This document shows positions 46,566-53,850 of a stretch of DNA of 64,000 nucleotides, in pieces; positions within the stretch are counted from its first letter, which is position 1; each line of letters begins with the position of its first letter. The notes beneath the pieces were generated by a model, which did not search any database, was not told where the DNA came from, and worked only from the letters and a program-made list of their open reading frames with translations. The DNA comes from Cellulophaga tyrosinoxydans (GTDB lineage: Bacteria; Bacteroidota; Bacteroidia; Flavobacteriales; Flavobacteriaceae), in the NCBI RefSeq assembly GCF_900176415.1, contig NZ_FWXO01000001.1, positions 550,775-614,774 on the forward strand, in the 5' to 3' direction. Made by a program: the position numbers and the translations under genes.

Positions 46566-46697
46566 ATGCAAAAAGAAATGGCTAATGGAACCGATCGTAT
46601 AAAAAAAGTTAAATATCTTATTTTGAGTATAATCTATACCTTATGTTTCTTTATACTGGTTACCCTACTTAGCAAGCTTATTGGTGCTTTTCTGTAA
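46566..46697 (+). CDS. possible small membrane peptide
   Basis: A 43-aa frame from the ATG at 46566 (MQKEMANGTDRIKKVKYLI) with one membrane helix (LSIIYTLCFFILVTLLSKL). A longer frame begins at a TTG at 46503. The composition is that of a small single-pass protein, but there is no ribosome site, promoter or family support. It could also be a chance frame. Confidence 0.3.
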   Translation: MQKEMANGTDRIKKVKYLILSIIYTLCFFILVTLLSKLIGAFL

Positions 46698-46824
46698 ACA
46701 AAACAATATTCGATTAAATTTTTTTCTCCTTCCTTAATTTAAGTTTACTCCTCTACTATATTTTTAATTTACTACAATAAAATGGCATTAAAAATTATAA
46801 TCTATTGAATATCAATATTATAAT

Positions 46825-46896
46825 TTTTTACAAAACTATTATTTTAGTTATTTAACTATTTTTTTAGTTTTGTAACTACTTTTTTAGTTAACTTTG
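46825..46896 (+). promoter_or_regulatory. blaI-like operator array and promoter
   Basis: Dyads TAGTTATTTAACTA (46845-46858) and TAGTTTTGTAACTA (46865-46878), plus half-sites TAGTTAAC at 46885 and AACTA at 46834-46838, recur at exactly 20-bp steps. The promoter overlaps them: TTTTG (46868-46872), 16 bases, TAACTTTG (46889-46896, perfect TAnnTTTG). This is the expected form of a BlaI/MecI repressor site. Confidence 0.75.
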
Positions 46897-46926
46897 ATTT
46901 GATGAACAGAAACAGTTGCTGAAATC

Positions 46927-47286
46927 ATGAAAAAATTAACGAACAGAGAAGAAGAGGTCATGATAATCCTTTGGGATTTAAAACAAGCCTTTGTAAAAGA
47001 TGTATTGGCAGAGTTTAAAGAAGATAAACCGCATTACAATACACTTTCTACTATGATTAGAAATCTAGAAGAAAAAGGATATGTAGCACACCATGCTTTT
47101 GGCAATACACACCAATATTACCCTATTGTCACAAAAGAAGTTTACCGCAAACGCTTTATGAACCAGGCAATTGAAGATTATTTTAGTAATTCTTATAAGA
47201 ATTTGGTTTCGTTTTTTGCTGCTGAAGAAAAAATTAGTGTAGACGATTTAAAAGAGATTATTGACCGAATTGAAAATAAAAAATAA
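46927..47286 (+). CDS. BlaI/MecI/CopY family transcriptional repressor
   Basis: A 119-aa winged-helix repressor: LTNREEEVMIILWDLKQAFVKDVLAEF (about residues 4-30) and HYNTLSTMIRNLEEKGYVAHHAFGNTHQYYPIV (about 37-69) are the family's DNA-binding wHTH. The C-terminal ~40 residues form the dimer region that is cleaved in BlaI/MecI. It is in one transcript with the M56 protease (stop and start overlap by one base), so it should repress both by binding the dyads just upstream. Confidence 0.94.
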   Translation: MKKLTNREEEVMIILWDLKQAFVKDVLAEFKEDKPHYNTLSTMIRNLEEKGYVAHHAFGNTHQYYPIVTKEVYRKRFMNQAIEDYFSNSYKNLVSFFAAEEKISVDDLKEIIDRIENKK

Positions 47287-48887
47287 TGGAAAATTTCTTT
47301 ATCTATTTTTTAAAAAGCTCAGGACTATTAGTAGCTTTTTGGTTATGTTTTCGCATTTTTCTTAAACGCGAAACCTTTTTTCAGCATCATAGAGTTTTTC
47401 TTTTATTTGGAGTATTTACCTCCTTTTTATTGCCTCTCTTTCAGCTAAAAAAAATAATTTTGGTTGCGCCCCAGCCATCACAAAACCTCAACTTTTTAAT
47501 TGCGTCTAATAGTGCACCTATTGTTGAAGAATCTATAAATTGGTTCCAGGTCTTTATTGTTATCTATACCTTAGGTGTTACCCTATTAACCTTTAGGTTT
47601 ATTATACAATTGATTTCCCTTAAAAGACTATTAAGAAAATGCGAAATGGCGAAAGATGGAAAATATACCATTGCAACCACAGCAGAAACCGTAAATCCGT
47701 TTTCTTTTTTCAATACTATTGTTTACAATCCAAAAATGTATGATGATGCAGCTATTAAGGCCATATTAATACACGAAAAAGTACACGTTGACCAAAAACA
47801 TTCTATTGATAGCATTATTGCAAATCTCCTGTGTATTGTACAATGGATTAATCCGTTTGCCTGGTGGTATAAAAAAGATATTGTACAGAATTTAGAATTT
47901 ATTGCTGATAAAAACAGCGTAGCAATATTAGAAAACAAAAGAGATTATCAGTACTTACTATTACATCAATCTGGGCAATATCAGCCCAAAACCACTATTA
48001 TAAACCCTTTTTTTAATTCATTAATCAAAAAACGAATCGTCATGTTAAATCAATCAAAATCAAAACAGTTTAATTTAATTAAGTATGCACTTATCACGCC
48101 TTTATTGGCAGCTTTTTTAATCTTTTTTAATACCAAAACAATTGCTCAAGTAAAGGAAACCGCTAGTACAAGCACTGATCAAGACTTTCAAATAAACCTT
48201 AGTCAGATTGAAATTAGTATAGACAAAAATTCAAGTGATGAAAATTTGACCATAGATGCCAAGTACGTTTTAGATAAAACTGATGTAGATTTAAAATTCA
48301 GTAGAATTAAACGCAATAAACTAGGAGAAATTATTGCCATAAAAGCTACTTACAAAAGTGAGAATGGTCAAAGTGGCACCTACAATATTGCAAGCGATGA
48401 TCCAATAGAGCCCTTTAACTTTTCTGTTGTTATGAATAAAGACAAAACCATAAAGGCTATTGGATTTAAAAAAAATTCTATTGAAGATCAGAATAGCTTT
48501 GTGTTCTCTACAGATGTGGATTCCAATGAAACCGAAAGTACTAGTTCTTTTCAAACAGTAACCACCAATACCATAACTATAGATTCCGATAATATTGAAA
48601 ATGATTCTATATTTAAAAACATTGATGTTTCTACCATAAAGAAAATCAATATCAATAAAAACAAAAATGGTAAAGGAGGAAAAATTGAGATTGAAATTAA
48701 TGAGAAAAACGACCCAAATCCTTTAGTTATTATTGACGGCAAGGAAGCTAGTCCGGGTTTTAATTTAGATACGGTAGACCCAGATAACATAGCAAGCATA
48801 AATGTTTTAAAAGATGCCAGTGCCATCTCAAAATATGGCGCAAAAGCACAAAATGGAGTTATTGAAATAATCACCAAAAAGAAATAA
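47286..48887 (+). CDS. M56 (BlaR1-like) metallopeptidase with TonB-plug-like C-terminus
   Basis: A 533-aa membrane sensor protease. Four hydrophobic segments surround the cytoplasmic zinc domain, whose HExxH motif is HEKVH (His163 to His167). The helix at about residues 267-287 precedes a long extracytoplasmic region. Unlike BlaR1 there is no penicillin-binding sensor domain. Instead, the last ~60 residues (PLVIIDGKEASPG ... IASINVLKDASAISKYGAKAQNGVIEIIT) resemble the plug domain of SusC/TonB receptors. This probably serves as the sensing end or links to TonB. It is a pairing with BlaI that recurs in Bacteroidota. A terminator follows. Confidence 0.9.
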   Translation: MENFFIYFLKSSGLLVAFWLCFRIFLKRETFFQHHRVFLLFGVFTSFLLPLFQLKKIILVAPQPSQNLNFLIASNSAPIVEESINWFQVFIVIYTLGVTLLTFRFIIQLISLKRLLRKCEMAKDGKYTIATTAETVNPFSFFNTIVYNPKMYDDAAIKAILIHEKVHVDQKHSIDSIIANLLCIVQWINPFAWWYKKDIVQNLEFIADKNSVAILENKRDYQYLLLHQSGQYQPKTTIINPFFNSLIKKRIVMLNQSKSKQFNLIKYALITPLLAAFLIFFNTKTIAQVKETASTSTDQDFQINLSQIEISIDKNSSDENLTIDAKYVLDKTDVDLKFSRIKRNKLGEIIAIKATYKSENGQSGTYNIASDDPIEPFNFSVVMNKDKTIKAIGFKKNSIEDQNSFVFSTDVDSNETESTSSFQTVTTNTITIDSDNIENDSIFKNIDVSTIKKININKNKNGKGGKIEIEINEKNDPNPLVIIDGKEASPGFNLDTVDPDNIASINVLKDASAISKYGAKAQNGVIEIITKKK

Positions 48888-48906
48888 TCCAAATTTATCT
48901 AAAACA

Positions 48907-48927
48907 GCCTCTAATTTCTTTAGAGGC
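48907..48927. terminator. hairpin terminator
   Basis: GCCTCTA / TAGAGGC (7-bp stem, 7-base loop) followed by TTATTTTTTT, between the M56 gene and the convergent lipoprotein gene. Confidence 0.82.
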
Positions 48928-49560
48928 TTATTTTTTTCTGAAAATTATATCTTGTTCTTCCATTGTACCCACCAAAAGTTTTACATATTCGCCAATTGAC
49001 TTATTAATATCACTTGGATCCATTAGGTCTATGCTTCCGCGCCAAACTAACGAACGTTCTTTACCTTCACAAATACAATAGATAGTGGTTTCGGTATGGT
49101 ATACTTTAAACAAGTCATAATCTGTTTCATTGTAAATACTTTGACTTCTAATATAATCTTCTCTAAAATTACCTGTATAATTATTCCAATCGGCAATACT
49201 CTTTTTTAAAGTTTGCTTGCTTTCAGAACCTATAACTTTAGCAAACAAAATAGCATCAAAATCTTTATCTAATAATTGACGTTCCACAGCTGCAAGTTCA
49301 TCATCGGTCTTTGCTGCCGCTGTAAAATTTACATCGAACAAATCTATACTGCGCATAGCTTCGATATTTCTTTTATCGAATTCCTCTTTTAATTTAGATT
49401 CAAACGTAACCTTATGCTCTTCATTAGCTGTCATTCCAACTAAGAGTACTTTATAGGCGGTAAATAGTACATTATCCGGATTTTTATAACTATCCACTAA
49501 CTTGGTAGATTTACAACTTAAACCTAATAACACTATGAATAACAAAAGTATTTTTTTCAT
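48928..49560 (-). CDS. hypothetical lipoprotein
   Basis: A 210-aa protein with lipoprotein signal MKKILLLFIVLLGLSC (lipobox ending at Cys16). The body holds alternating alpha/beta stretches (VLLVGMTANEEHKVTFESKL, DFDAILFAKVIGSESK) and SLVWRGSIDLMDPSDINKSIGEYV near the end. It resembles periplasmic DUF4136-like lipoproteins only loosely, so I leave the family open. Its stop codon abuts the terminator stem. Confidence 0.68.
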   Translation of the reverse strand: MKKILLLFIVLLGLSCKSTKLVDSYKNPDNVLFTAYKVLLVGMTANEEHKVTFESKLKEEFDKRNIEAMRSIDLFDVNFTAAAKTDDELAAVERQLLDKDFDAILFAKVIGSESKQTLKKSIADWNNYTGNFREDYIRSQSIYNETDYDLFKVYHTETTIYCICEGKERSLVWRGSIDLMDPSDINKSIGEYVKLLVGTMEEQDIIFRKK

Positions 49561-49734
49561 AAAAATTTAATTTTTGATGGAGCGCTTCAAAATTACGACT
49601 ACTTTAACCTTTACACTATGATGAATATCACTTTTAGCTAGCGATACGCTTTGGAGAAGTAATTTTTTCGATACAGTTAATATATTCTAGGCAACTGCTA
49701 TACTTTCACCTCATATTTTAAAACGACAATAACC

Positions 49735-50640
49735 TTGGTTCCAAAGAAAAATTTTAGCATTAAAGATCTGCCCTCTTTAATAACAGAAACCTATAAAGCT
49801 TGGGATGAAGCTAATCCTTGGCGGCTTAGTGCCGTTGTGGCTTACTATGCAGTATTATCGCTTCCTGCATTACTGGTTATAATCATAAATATTGTGGGTG
49901 CAGTTTGGGGTGCAGAAATTGTGCAAGGGAGACTCACCAATGAAATTTCCTCAGCTTTAGGCAGTGATGCAGCCGAATCTATACAAGTAATTATTGCAGA
50001 AACACAAAATGAAGAAAAAAGTTTAATATCGACAATTGTAGGAATCGCCACCTTACTTTTTGGGGCAACTGGAGTGTTTTATCAATTAAAAATTTCTTTA
50101 AATGAAATTTGGAAAGTTAAACCCAATCCCAATGCTTCGTTTTGGAAATTAGTTACTGATCGTGCTCGAAGTTTTGCTTTTATTCTGGTGATAGGCTTTT
50201 TATTGCTTGTGAGCTTTGTGGTAACTGCAGGAATTTCCGCATTAAACGACTATATAAAAAAGGTTCTCCCAGACATACTACTGTATTTTGCCTATTTATT
50301 AGATTTTACGCTATCTATTGGAATAATTACCGTGCTTTTTGCGCTAATGTTTCGCTATTTACCCGATGCTAAAATTCAATGGAAGACCGTCTGGAAAGGC
50401 GCCCTGATAACTGCTATACTTTTTGTAATTGGAAAATCATTATTAGGCCTATACTTTGGCGCTGCAAATCCTGGATCAACCTATGGCGCAGCAGGTACTA
50501 TTGTTTTAATATTGCTATGGGTTTCTTACTCATGCCTAATTTTATTTTTTGGAGCTGAATTCACTTTTGTCTATGCAAAAAAATACGGATTTGGAACTGA
50601 ACCTTCTAAAATAGCTACCATCGATAGTACTAAAAGTTAA
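49735..50640 (+). CDS. YihY/BrkB family inner membrane protein
   Basis: A 301-aa protein of the YihY/virulence-factor BrkB family with about six membrane segments. ANPWRLSAVVAYYAVLSLPALLVIIINI (about residues 26-53), FGATGVFYQLKISLNEIWKV (about 110-129) and GAAGTIVLILLWVSYSCLILFFGAEFTFVYA (about 248-278) are the conserved pieces. It starts at TTG 49735, there being no better ATG. Function uncertain. AI-2E transporter gene follows after 29 bp. Confidence 0.9.
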   Translation: MVPKKNFSIKDLPSLITETYKAWDEANPWRLSAVVAYYAVLSLPALLVIIINIVGAVWGAEIVQGRLTNEISSALGSDAAESIQVIIAETQNEEKSLISTIVGIATLLFGATGVFYQLKISLNEIWKVKPNPNASFWKLVTDRARSFAFILVIGFLLLVSFVVTAGISALNDYIKKVLPDILLYFAYLLDFTLSIGIITVLFALMFRYLPDAKIQWKTVWKGALITAILFVIGKSLLGLYFGAANPGSTYGAAGTIVLILLWVSYSCLILFFGAEFTFVYAKKYGFGTEPSKIATIDSTKS

Positions 50641-50669
50641 ACCTATTAAACAACCTAACAACACATAAA

Positions 50670-51698
50670 ATGACAGCAATTAATCCTAGAGTTATTCGGC
50701 AATTGTTTATTATTCTTCTAATCTTATTAATGGGTAGCTTAATTTTTGAGAAAATGCTGCCTTATTTATCTGGTGTTCTCGGAGCAATTACAATATACGT
50801 TTTATTGCGTAAGCCTATGAGTAAATTAGTAAAAAGAGGATGGAATCCGGACGTAGCAGTTAGCTTACTTCTTTTTTTATCGGTTATTGGTATACTGATA
50901 CCAGTAGCAGGAATTATTATGATGCTTGCCAGTAAATTAGAAAACACTGTAGAAAACTCCGAAGAGGTCATTACTGCAGGAAAACTACAATTGAGTAATT
51001 GGGAACAAAGACTTGGCTACGACTTAACCTCACAGATTGATGCTGCAGGTTTTTCCGAATGGTTATCTGAGGGGCTCACCAATTTTGCTGGTGGTACCTT
51101 TAATATAATTATTGCTTTAGGGTTAATGTACTTTATGTTGTATTATATGCTTACTAACCGCAGACAATTACGTGAATCTCTTTTTGAATACATTCCTATT
51201 GGAAATGATAATTTAAAAATTATTGGTAACGACATTCAAACTATGGTGCGCTCCAACGCTTTGGGTATTCCCCTAGTTGCAGCAGCTCAAGGAATAGTAG
51301 CTCTGATAGGCTTTTTAATTTTTAATATAGAACAGCCTTTTTTTTGGGCAGTAATAGTGTTTGTAGGCTCCATGATTCCGTTTATAGGCACTTTTATAGG
51401 CACATTACCTGTTTTTGTGTTGACTCTTGCTGCCGGTGATGATTTTAAGGCATGGGGTATTTTATTATACGGTATCATTGTTATAGGCTCTACAGATAAT
51501 TTACTACGTCTATTTATACTAAAAAAACTAGATAACGTACACCCACTAATAACCTTATTTGGTGTAATTGTAGGCGTGCCTCTGTTCGGATTTATCGGAC
51601 TTATTTTTGGCCCTTTACTAATAAGCCTTTTTCTTATTGTTTTAAGAATTTATAAGCAAGAATACGGTCAGGAAATTAGTAATAAAGAGCAGTTATAA
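50670..51698 (+). CDS. AI-2E family transporter
   Basis: A 342-aa protein with seven or eight membrane helices (for example LFIILLILLMGSLIFEKML, AVSLLLFLSVIGILIPVAGIIMML and FNIIIALGLMYFMLYYML). PFFWAVIVFVGSMIPFIGTFIGTLP is the family signature (about residues 223-247). Family members are permeases, some reported to move AI-2 or to act as Na+/H+ antiporters; the substrate here is unknown. Likely co-transcribed with YihY. Confidence 0.92.
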   Translation: MTAINPRVIRQLFIILLILLMGSLIFEKMLPYLSGVLGAITIYVLLRKPMSKLVKRGWNPDVAVSLLLFLSVIGILIPVAGIIMMLASKLENTVENSEEVITAGKLQLSNWEQRLGYDLTSQIDAAGFSEWLSEGLTNFAGGTFNIIIALGLMYFMLYYMLTNRRQLRESLFEYIPIGNDNLKIIGNDIQTMVRSNALGIPLVAAAQGIVALIGFLIFNIEQPFFWAVIVFVGSMIPFIGTFIGTLPVFVLTLAAGDDFKAWGILLYGIIVIGSTDNLLRLFILKKLDNVHPLITLFGVIVGVPLFGFIGLIFGPLLISLFLIVLRIYKQEYGQEISNKEQL

Positions 51699-51746
51699 TC
51701 ATTGATTTTAACATACTTACCATTAAATGCATTAATCTAATATGGA

Positions 51747-51756
51747 TTAGCGTTAA
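51747..51756 (+). promoter_or_regulatory. TTAGCGTTAA motif upstream of nitroreductase
   Basis: This 10-mer also occurs at 52786-52795 before the YtxH operon. It lies 64 bp before the nitroreductase ATG, upstream of a TAATCTTG -7 candidate (51777-51784). Candidate shared operator. Confidence 0.3.
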
Positions 51757-51819
51757 ATAAAATCGGCACTTTCTTGTAATCTTGTTAGGTAATTAAAAAG
51801 CTAAAAAAAGAAAAAGATT

Positions 51820-52425
51820 ATGACAGCACCAGAACAAGTTCAACTAGAGAATATAGCCGATTGTGATTACGAGATTTTTGCACTTTTAAAACAACGATAT
51901 AGCCCTAGAACGTTTAAAGAAGAAAAGATAAAAAAGCAACATTTAAATCAGTTATTTGAAGCAGCTAGATGGGCAGCAAGTTCTAATAACCTACAACCTT
52001 GGCGCTTTCTTTATGCTGAGCAAAATACAGACGCTTATGAAAAAATTGTGTCTTGCCTAAGTGAAGAAAATAAAAAATGGGCCTCAAAAGCTCCGCTATT
52101 AATGCTAAGTATTTTTAAACAAACTAATCCTGATGGTAAGGAAAATTTTCATGCCTTGCACGATTTAGGTTTATCACTGGGTAACATGACAATGCAGGCA
52201 CAATATATGGGTATAGCATTACACCATATGGCAGGAGTAGATTGGAAAAAAGCACAAGAACTATTTCATATTTCTAATGACTATCATGTAACTACAGCTA
52301 TTGCCGTTGGATATTATGGTGGAGAATTGGATAAACTTTCGGAAGAATTACAAATAGAGGAAATGAAGGAACGCAAGAGAATGCAACAATCTGAATTTGC
52401 TTTTATGAATAAATGGCCAGACTAA
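51820..52425 (+). CDS. nitroreductase family protein
   Basis: A 201-aa FMN-dependent oxidoreductase. FMN-phosphate site RYSPRTFKEEKI (about residues 26-37), followed by AARWAASSNNLQPWRFLY (about 48-65) and LGLSLGNMTMQAQYMGIALHHMAGVDWKKA (about 116-145). Family members reduce nitro compounds, quinones or flavins with NAD(P)H. Monocistronic, with a strong terminator after it. Confidence 0.92.
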   Translation: MTAPEQVQLENIADCDYEIFALLKQRYSPRTFKEEKIKKQHLNQLFEAARWAASSNNLQPWRFLYAEQNTDAYEKIVSCLSEENKKWASKAPLLMLSIFKQTNPDGKENFHALHDLGLSLGNMTMQAQYMGIALHHMAGVDWKKAQELFHISNDYHVTTAIAVGYYGGELDKLSEELQIEEMKERKRMQQSEFAFMNKWPD

Positions 52426-52445
52426 TTAAAGGTTAAAAAAAAACG

Positions 52446-52480
52446 AATTAAAAAGCCCTCAATTTGAGGGCTTTTTAATT
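52446..52480. terminator. bidirectional hairpin terminator
   Basis: A 17-bp palindrome around one base (AATTAAAAAGCCCTCAA / TTGAGGGCTTTTTAATT) between the nitroreductase and the convergent small membrane protein. Confidence 0.9.
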
Positions 52481-52500
52481 AACTATATGTATTTAAAAGC

Positions 52501-52683
52501 TTATCCTATAAAATCGAACGAAACTCCAGAAACTATTATTCCTATAATTAGTAGAATTAAAAACGAACCTATTATAATTGCCGCTGTTTTTGTTTTCTTG
52601 TTTTTCTGTAAAATATATTCTCTAGTCTCTTCGTCTGAGTCTTTAATAAACTTAGTCTTTGGATCATTTATTTGCTTTTTCAT
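52501..52683 (-). CDS. small single-pass membrane protein
   Basis: A 60-aa protein: a charged N-terminus (MKKQINDPKTKFIKDSDEET) and a single membrane helix (TAAIIIGSFLILLIIGIIVSGV). The frame on the opposite strand is longer but has no protein-like composition. It is divergent from the YtxH operon and shares its intergenic palindrome region. Function unknown. Confidence 0.68.
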   Translation of the reverse strand: MKKQINDPKTKFIKDSDEETREYILQKNKKTKTAAIIIGSFLILLIIGIIVSGVSFDFIG

Positions 52684-52763
52684 ATTCTACTTTTTTAGAT
52701 TAATTAATATACGCTCAATATAGGGAAGAATACCTACTTACATTAGTTCATTCCATCATATTG

Positions 52764-52795
52764 TTAACGCTTTTCACAATAACCGTTAGCGTTAA
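52764..52795. promoter_or_regulatory. inverted repeat before the YtxH operon
   Basis: TTAACGCT (52764-52771) and AGCGTTAA (52788-52795) form an 8-16-8 inverted repeat between divergent genes, containing the TTAGCGTTAA motif also found before nitroreductase. Confidence 0.35.
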
Positions 52796-52836
52796 TATTA
52801 ACCCGATTTAAGCTAATACTTCGCTTAAAACAGTAC

Positions 52837-52844
52837 TACTTTTG
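52837..52844 (+). promoter_or_regulatory. candidate -7 element of the YtxH operon
   Basis: TACTTTTG matches TAnnTTTG 51 bp before the ATG at 52895; no -33 box is apparent. Confidence 0.4.
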
Positions 52845-52894
52845 GAATGAATGATAGAAATACTATCATCATTTTAATACAAAAGACAAACACT

Positions 52895-53224
52895 ATGAAT
52901 AATAACAGTAATACATTATTAGGAATTTTAGCAGGAACAGCCATTGGAGCCACATTAGGAATTCTATTTGCTCCAGACAGGGGATCAAATACAAGGCAAA
53001 AAATTGCCGATAAAGCTGCGGCTACTAGAGACTCACTTACAGAAACTGCTTTAGATTTAAGAGATAGAGCTGCACAAACTGTGGCAACTAAAAGAGAAAA
53101 TCTAGATACACAATTAGAAAGTATTGTTTCTGATGTAAGCCATAAGACAGAGGATGTTATCACATCTTTAGAAAAAAAGCTTGCAGAATTAAAAACTAAA
53201 AACAAGAAATTACAAAAATCATAA
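52895..53224 (+). CDS. YtxH domain-containing protein
   Basis: About 109 aa from the ATG at 52895 (MNNNSNTLLGILAGTAIG). One N-terminal membrane helix with the glycine-rich pattern GILAGTAIGATLGILFAPDRGSNTRQKI is the YtxH signature, and the rest is a long amphipathic helix (about residues 30-109) likely to coil. YtxH proteins are stress-associated and act at the membrane. First gene of a three-gene operon with DUF1469 and DUF6327 proteins. Confidence 0.88.
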   Translation: MNNNSNTLLGILAGTAIGATLGILFAPDRGSNTRQKIADKAAATRDSLTETALDLRDRAAQTVATKRENLDTQLESIVSDVSHKTEDVITSLEKKLAELKTKNKKLQKS

Positions 53225-53230
53225 CCTATT

Positions 53231-53581
53231 ATGAGCATACTTAAATCTTTAGACGAAACTTCAAGTAATGCTGCTAAAGTTGGGCAGGATTATATTAGTA
53301 CCACTAGAAAATATTACGAATTAAAAGTTTTCCAGATGGTCTCCTTATTATCATCTTATGTGGTCCAGTTTGCTATACTTGGTAGTTTAATTGTCTTAGG
53401 TTTAATTTTTATGGCAATTGCAGGCGCTTCTGCGATTGGTCAATATTTTGATAACATGCCTTTAGGATATTTATTGGTAGGAGTGATCTTTTTATTACTG
53501 GGTGTCCTTGTTTTAATCGGTAGAAAAATCATAGATAAGTTTATTATTCAGAAATTATCTAAAACGTATTTCGATTCATGA
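53231..53581 (+). CDS. phage-holin-like DUF1469 protein
   Basis: A 116-aa protein with two membrane helices (about residues 45-70 and 79-97) and a leading helical region, the layout of the DUF1469/'holin superfamily III' proteins. In bacteria such genes accompany YtxH in stress operons. It starts 6 bp after the YtxH stop, and its own stop overlaps the next ATG (ATGA). Confidence 0.85.
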   Translation: MSILKSLDETSSNAAKVGQDYISTTRKYYELKVFQMVSLLSSYVVQFAILGSLIVLGLIFMAIAGASAIGQYFDNMPLGYLLVGVIFLLLGVLVLIGRKIIDKFIIQKLSKTYFDS

Positions 53582-53784
53582 AAAATAAAAAATATCAATC
53601 ATTTGAAGAAATTGAAATGGACTTAAAACTTTTGTCCTTGCAAAGACAAATTGCCGTTGAAGAATTGTCTAGCTTAAAACATCAATTTCAAGAAGATTTA
53701 CAACCATTAAATTGGATACAGTCAGGTTTTAAAATTGCTAAAAAATTTAGCACTCTTATGATCTTAAAGAAAATTTTTAAATAA
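53578..53784 (+). CDS. DUF6327-like small protein
   Basis: A 68-aa protein, mostly one charged helix: KYQSFEEIEMDLKLLSLQRQIAVEEL (about residues 5-30), then a short hydrophobic C-terminal region. It resembles DUF6327, which is found in YtxH/DUF1469 operons of flavobacteria. Start codon overlaps the preceding stop. No function known. Confidence 0.78.
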   Translation: MKNKKYQSFEEIEMDLKLLSLQRQIAVEELSSLKHQFQEDLQPLNWIQSGFKIAKKFSTLMILKKIFK

Positions 53785-53802
53785 CAAAAAAAGTAGCAAA
53801 GC

Positions 53803-53834
53803 AAAAGCCTTAATGTGTATTTATTAAGGCTTTT
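53803..53834. terminator. hairpin terminator
   Basis: AAAAGCCTTAAT / ATTAAGGCTTTT (12-bp stem, 8-base loop) followed by T-run, between the YtxH operon and the convergent DUF2254 gene. Confidence 0.9.
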
Positions 53835-53850
53835 TTAATTTTAAATAGAT

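Larger units (their letters stand above)
46011..46926. other. long AT-rich intergenic region
   Basis: About 0.9 kb between divergent speA and blaI-like genes, mostly very AT-rich. Apart from the candidate ORF at 46566-46697 and the operator array near its right end, it holds a 57-codon minus-strand frame (46093-46263, MSNFFLFAALDRRN at the start) and a 26-codon plus-strand frame (46322-46402). Neither has a recognisable domain, and frames of this size are expected by chance at this composition. I see no RNA gene. Confidence 0.5.

Noticed and set aside
52487-52723. 78-aa plus-strand frame opposite the small membrane protein gene
   Set aside because: The minus-strand 60-aa frame has a coherent charged start plus one membrane helix and a terminator beyond its stop; the plus frame runs straight out of the nitroreductase terminator and looks like the complement.
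53231-53581. DUF1469 protein as evidence of a prophage holin
   Set aside because: It is in a YtxH/DUF6327 stress operon and no phage gene is close.
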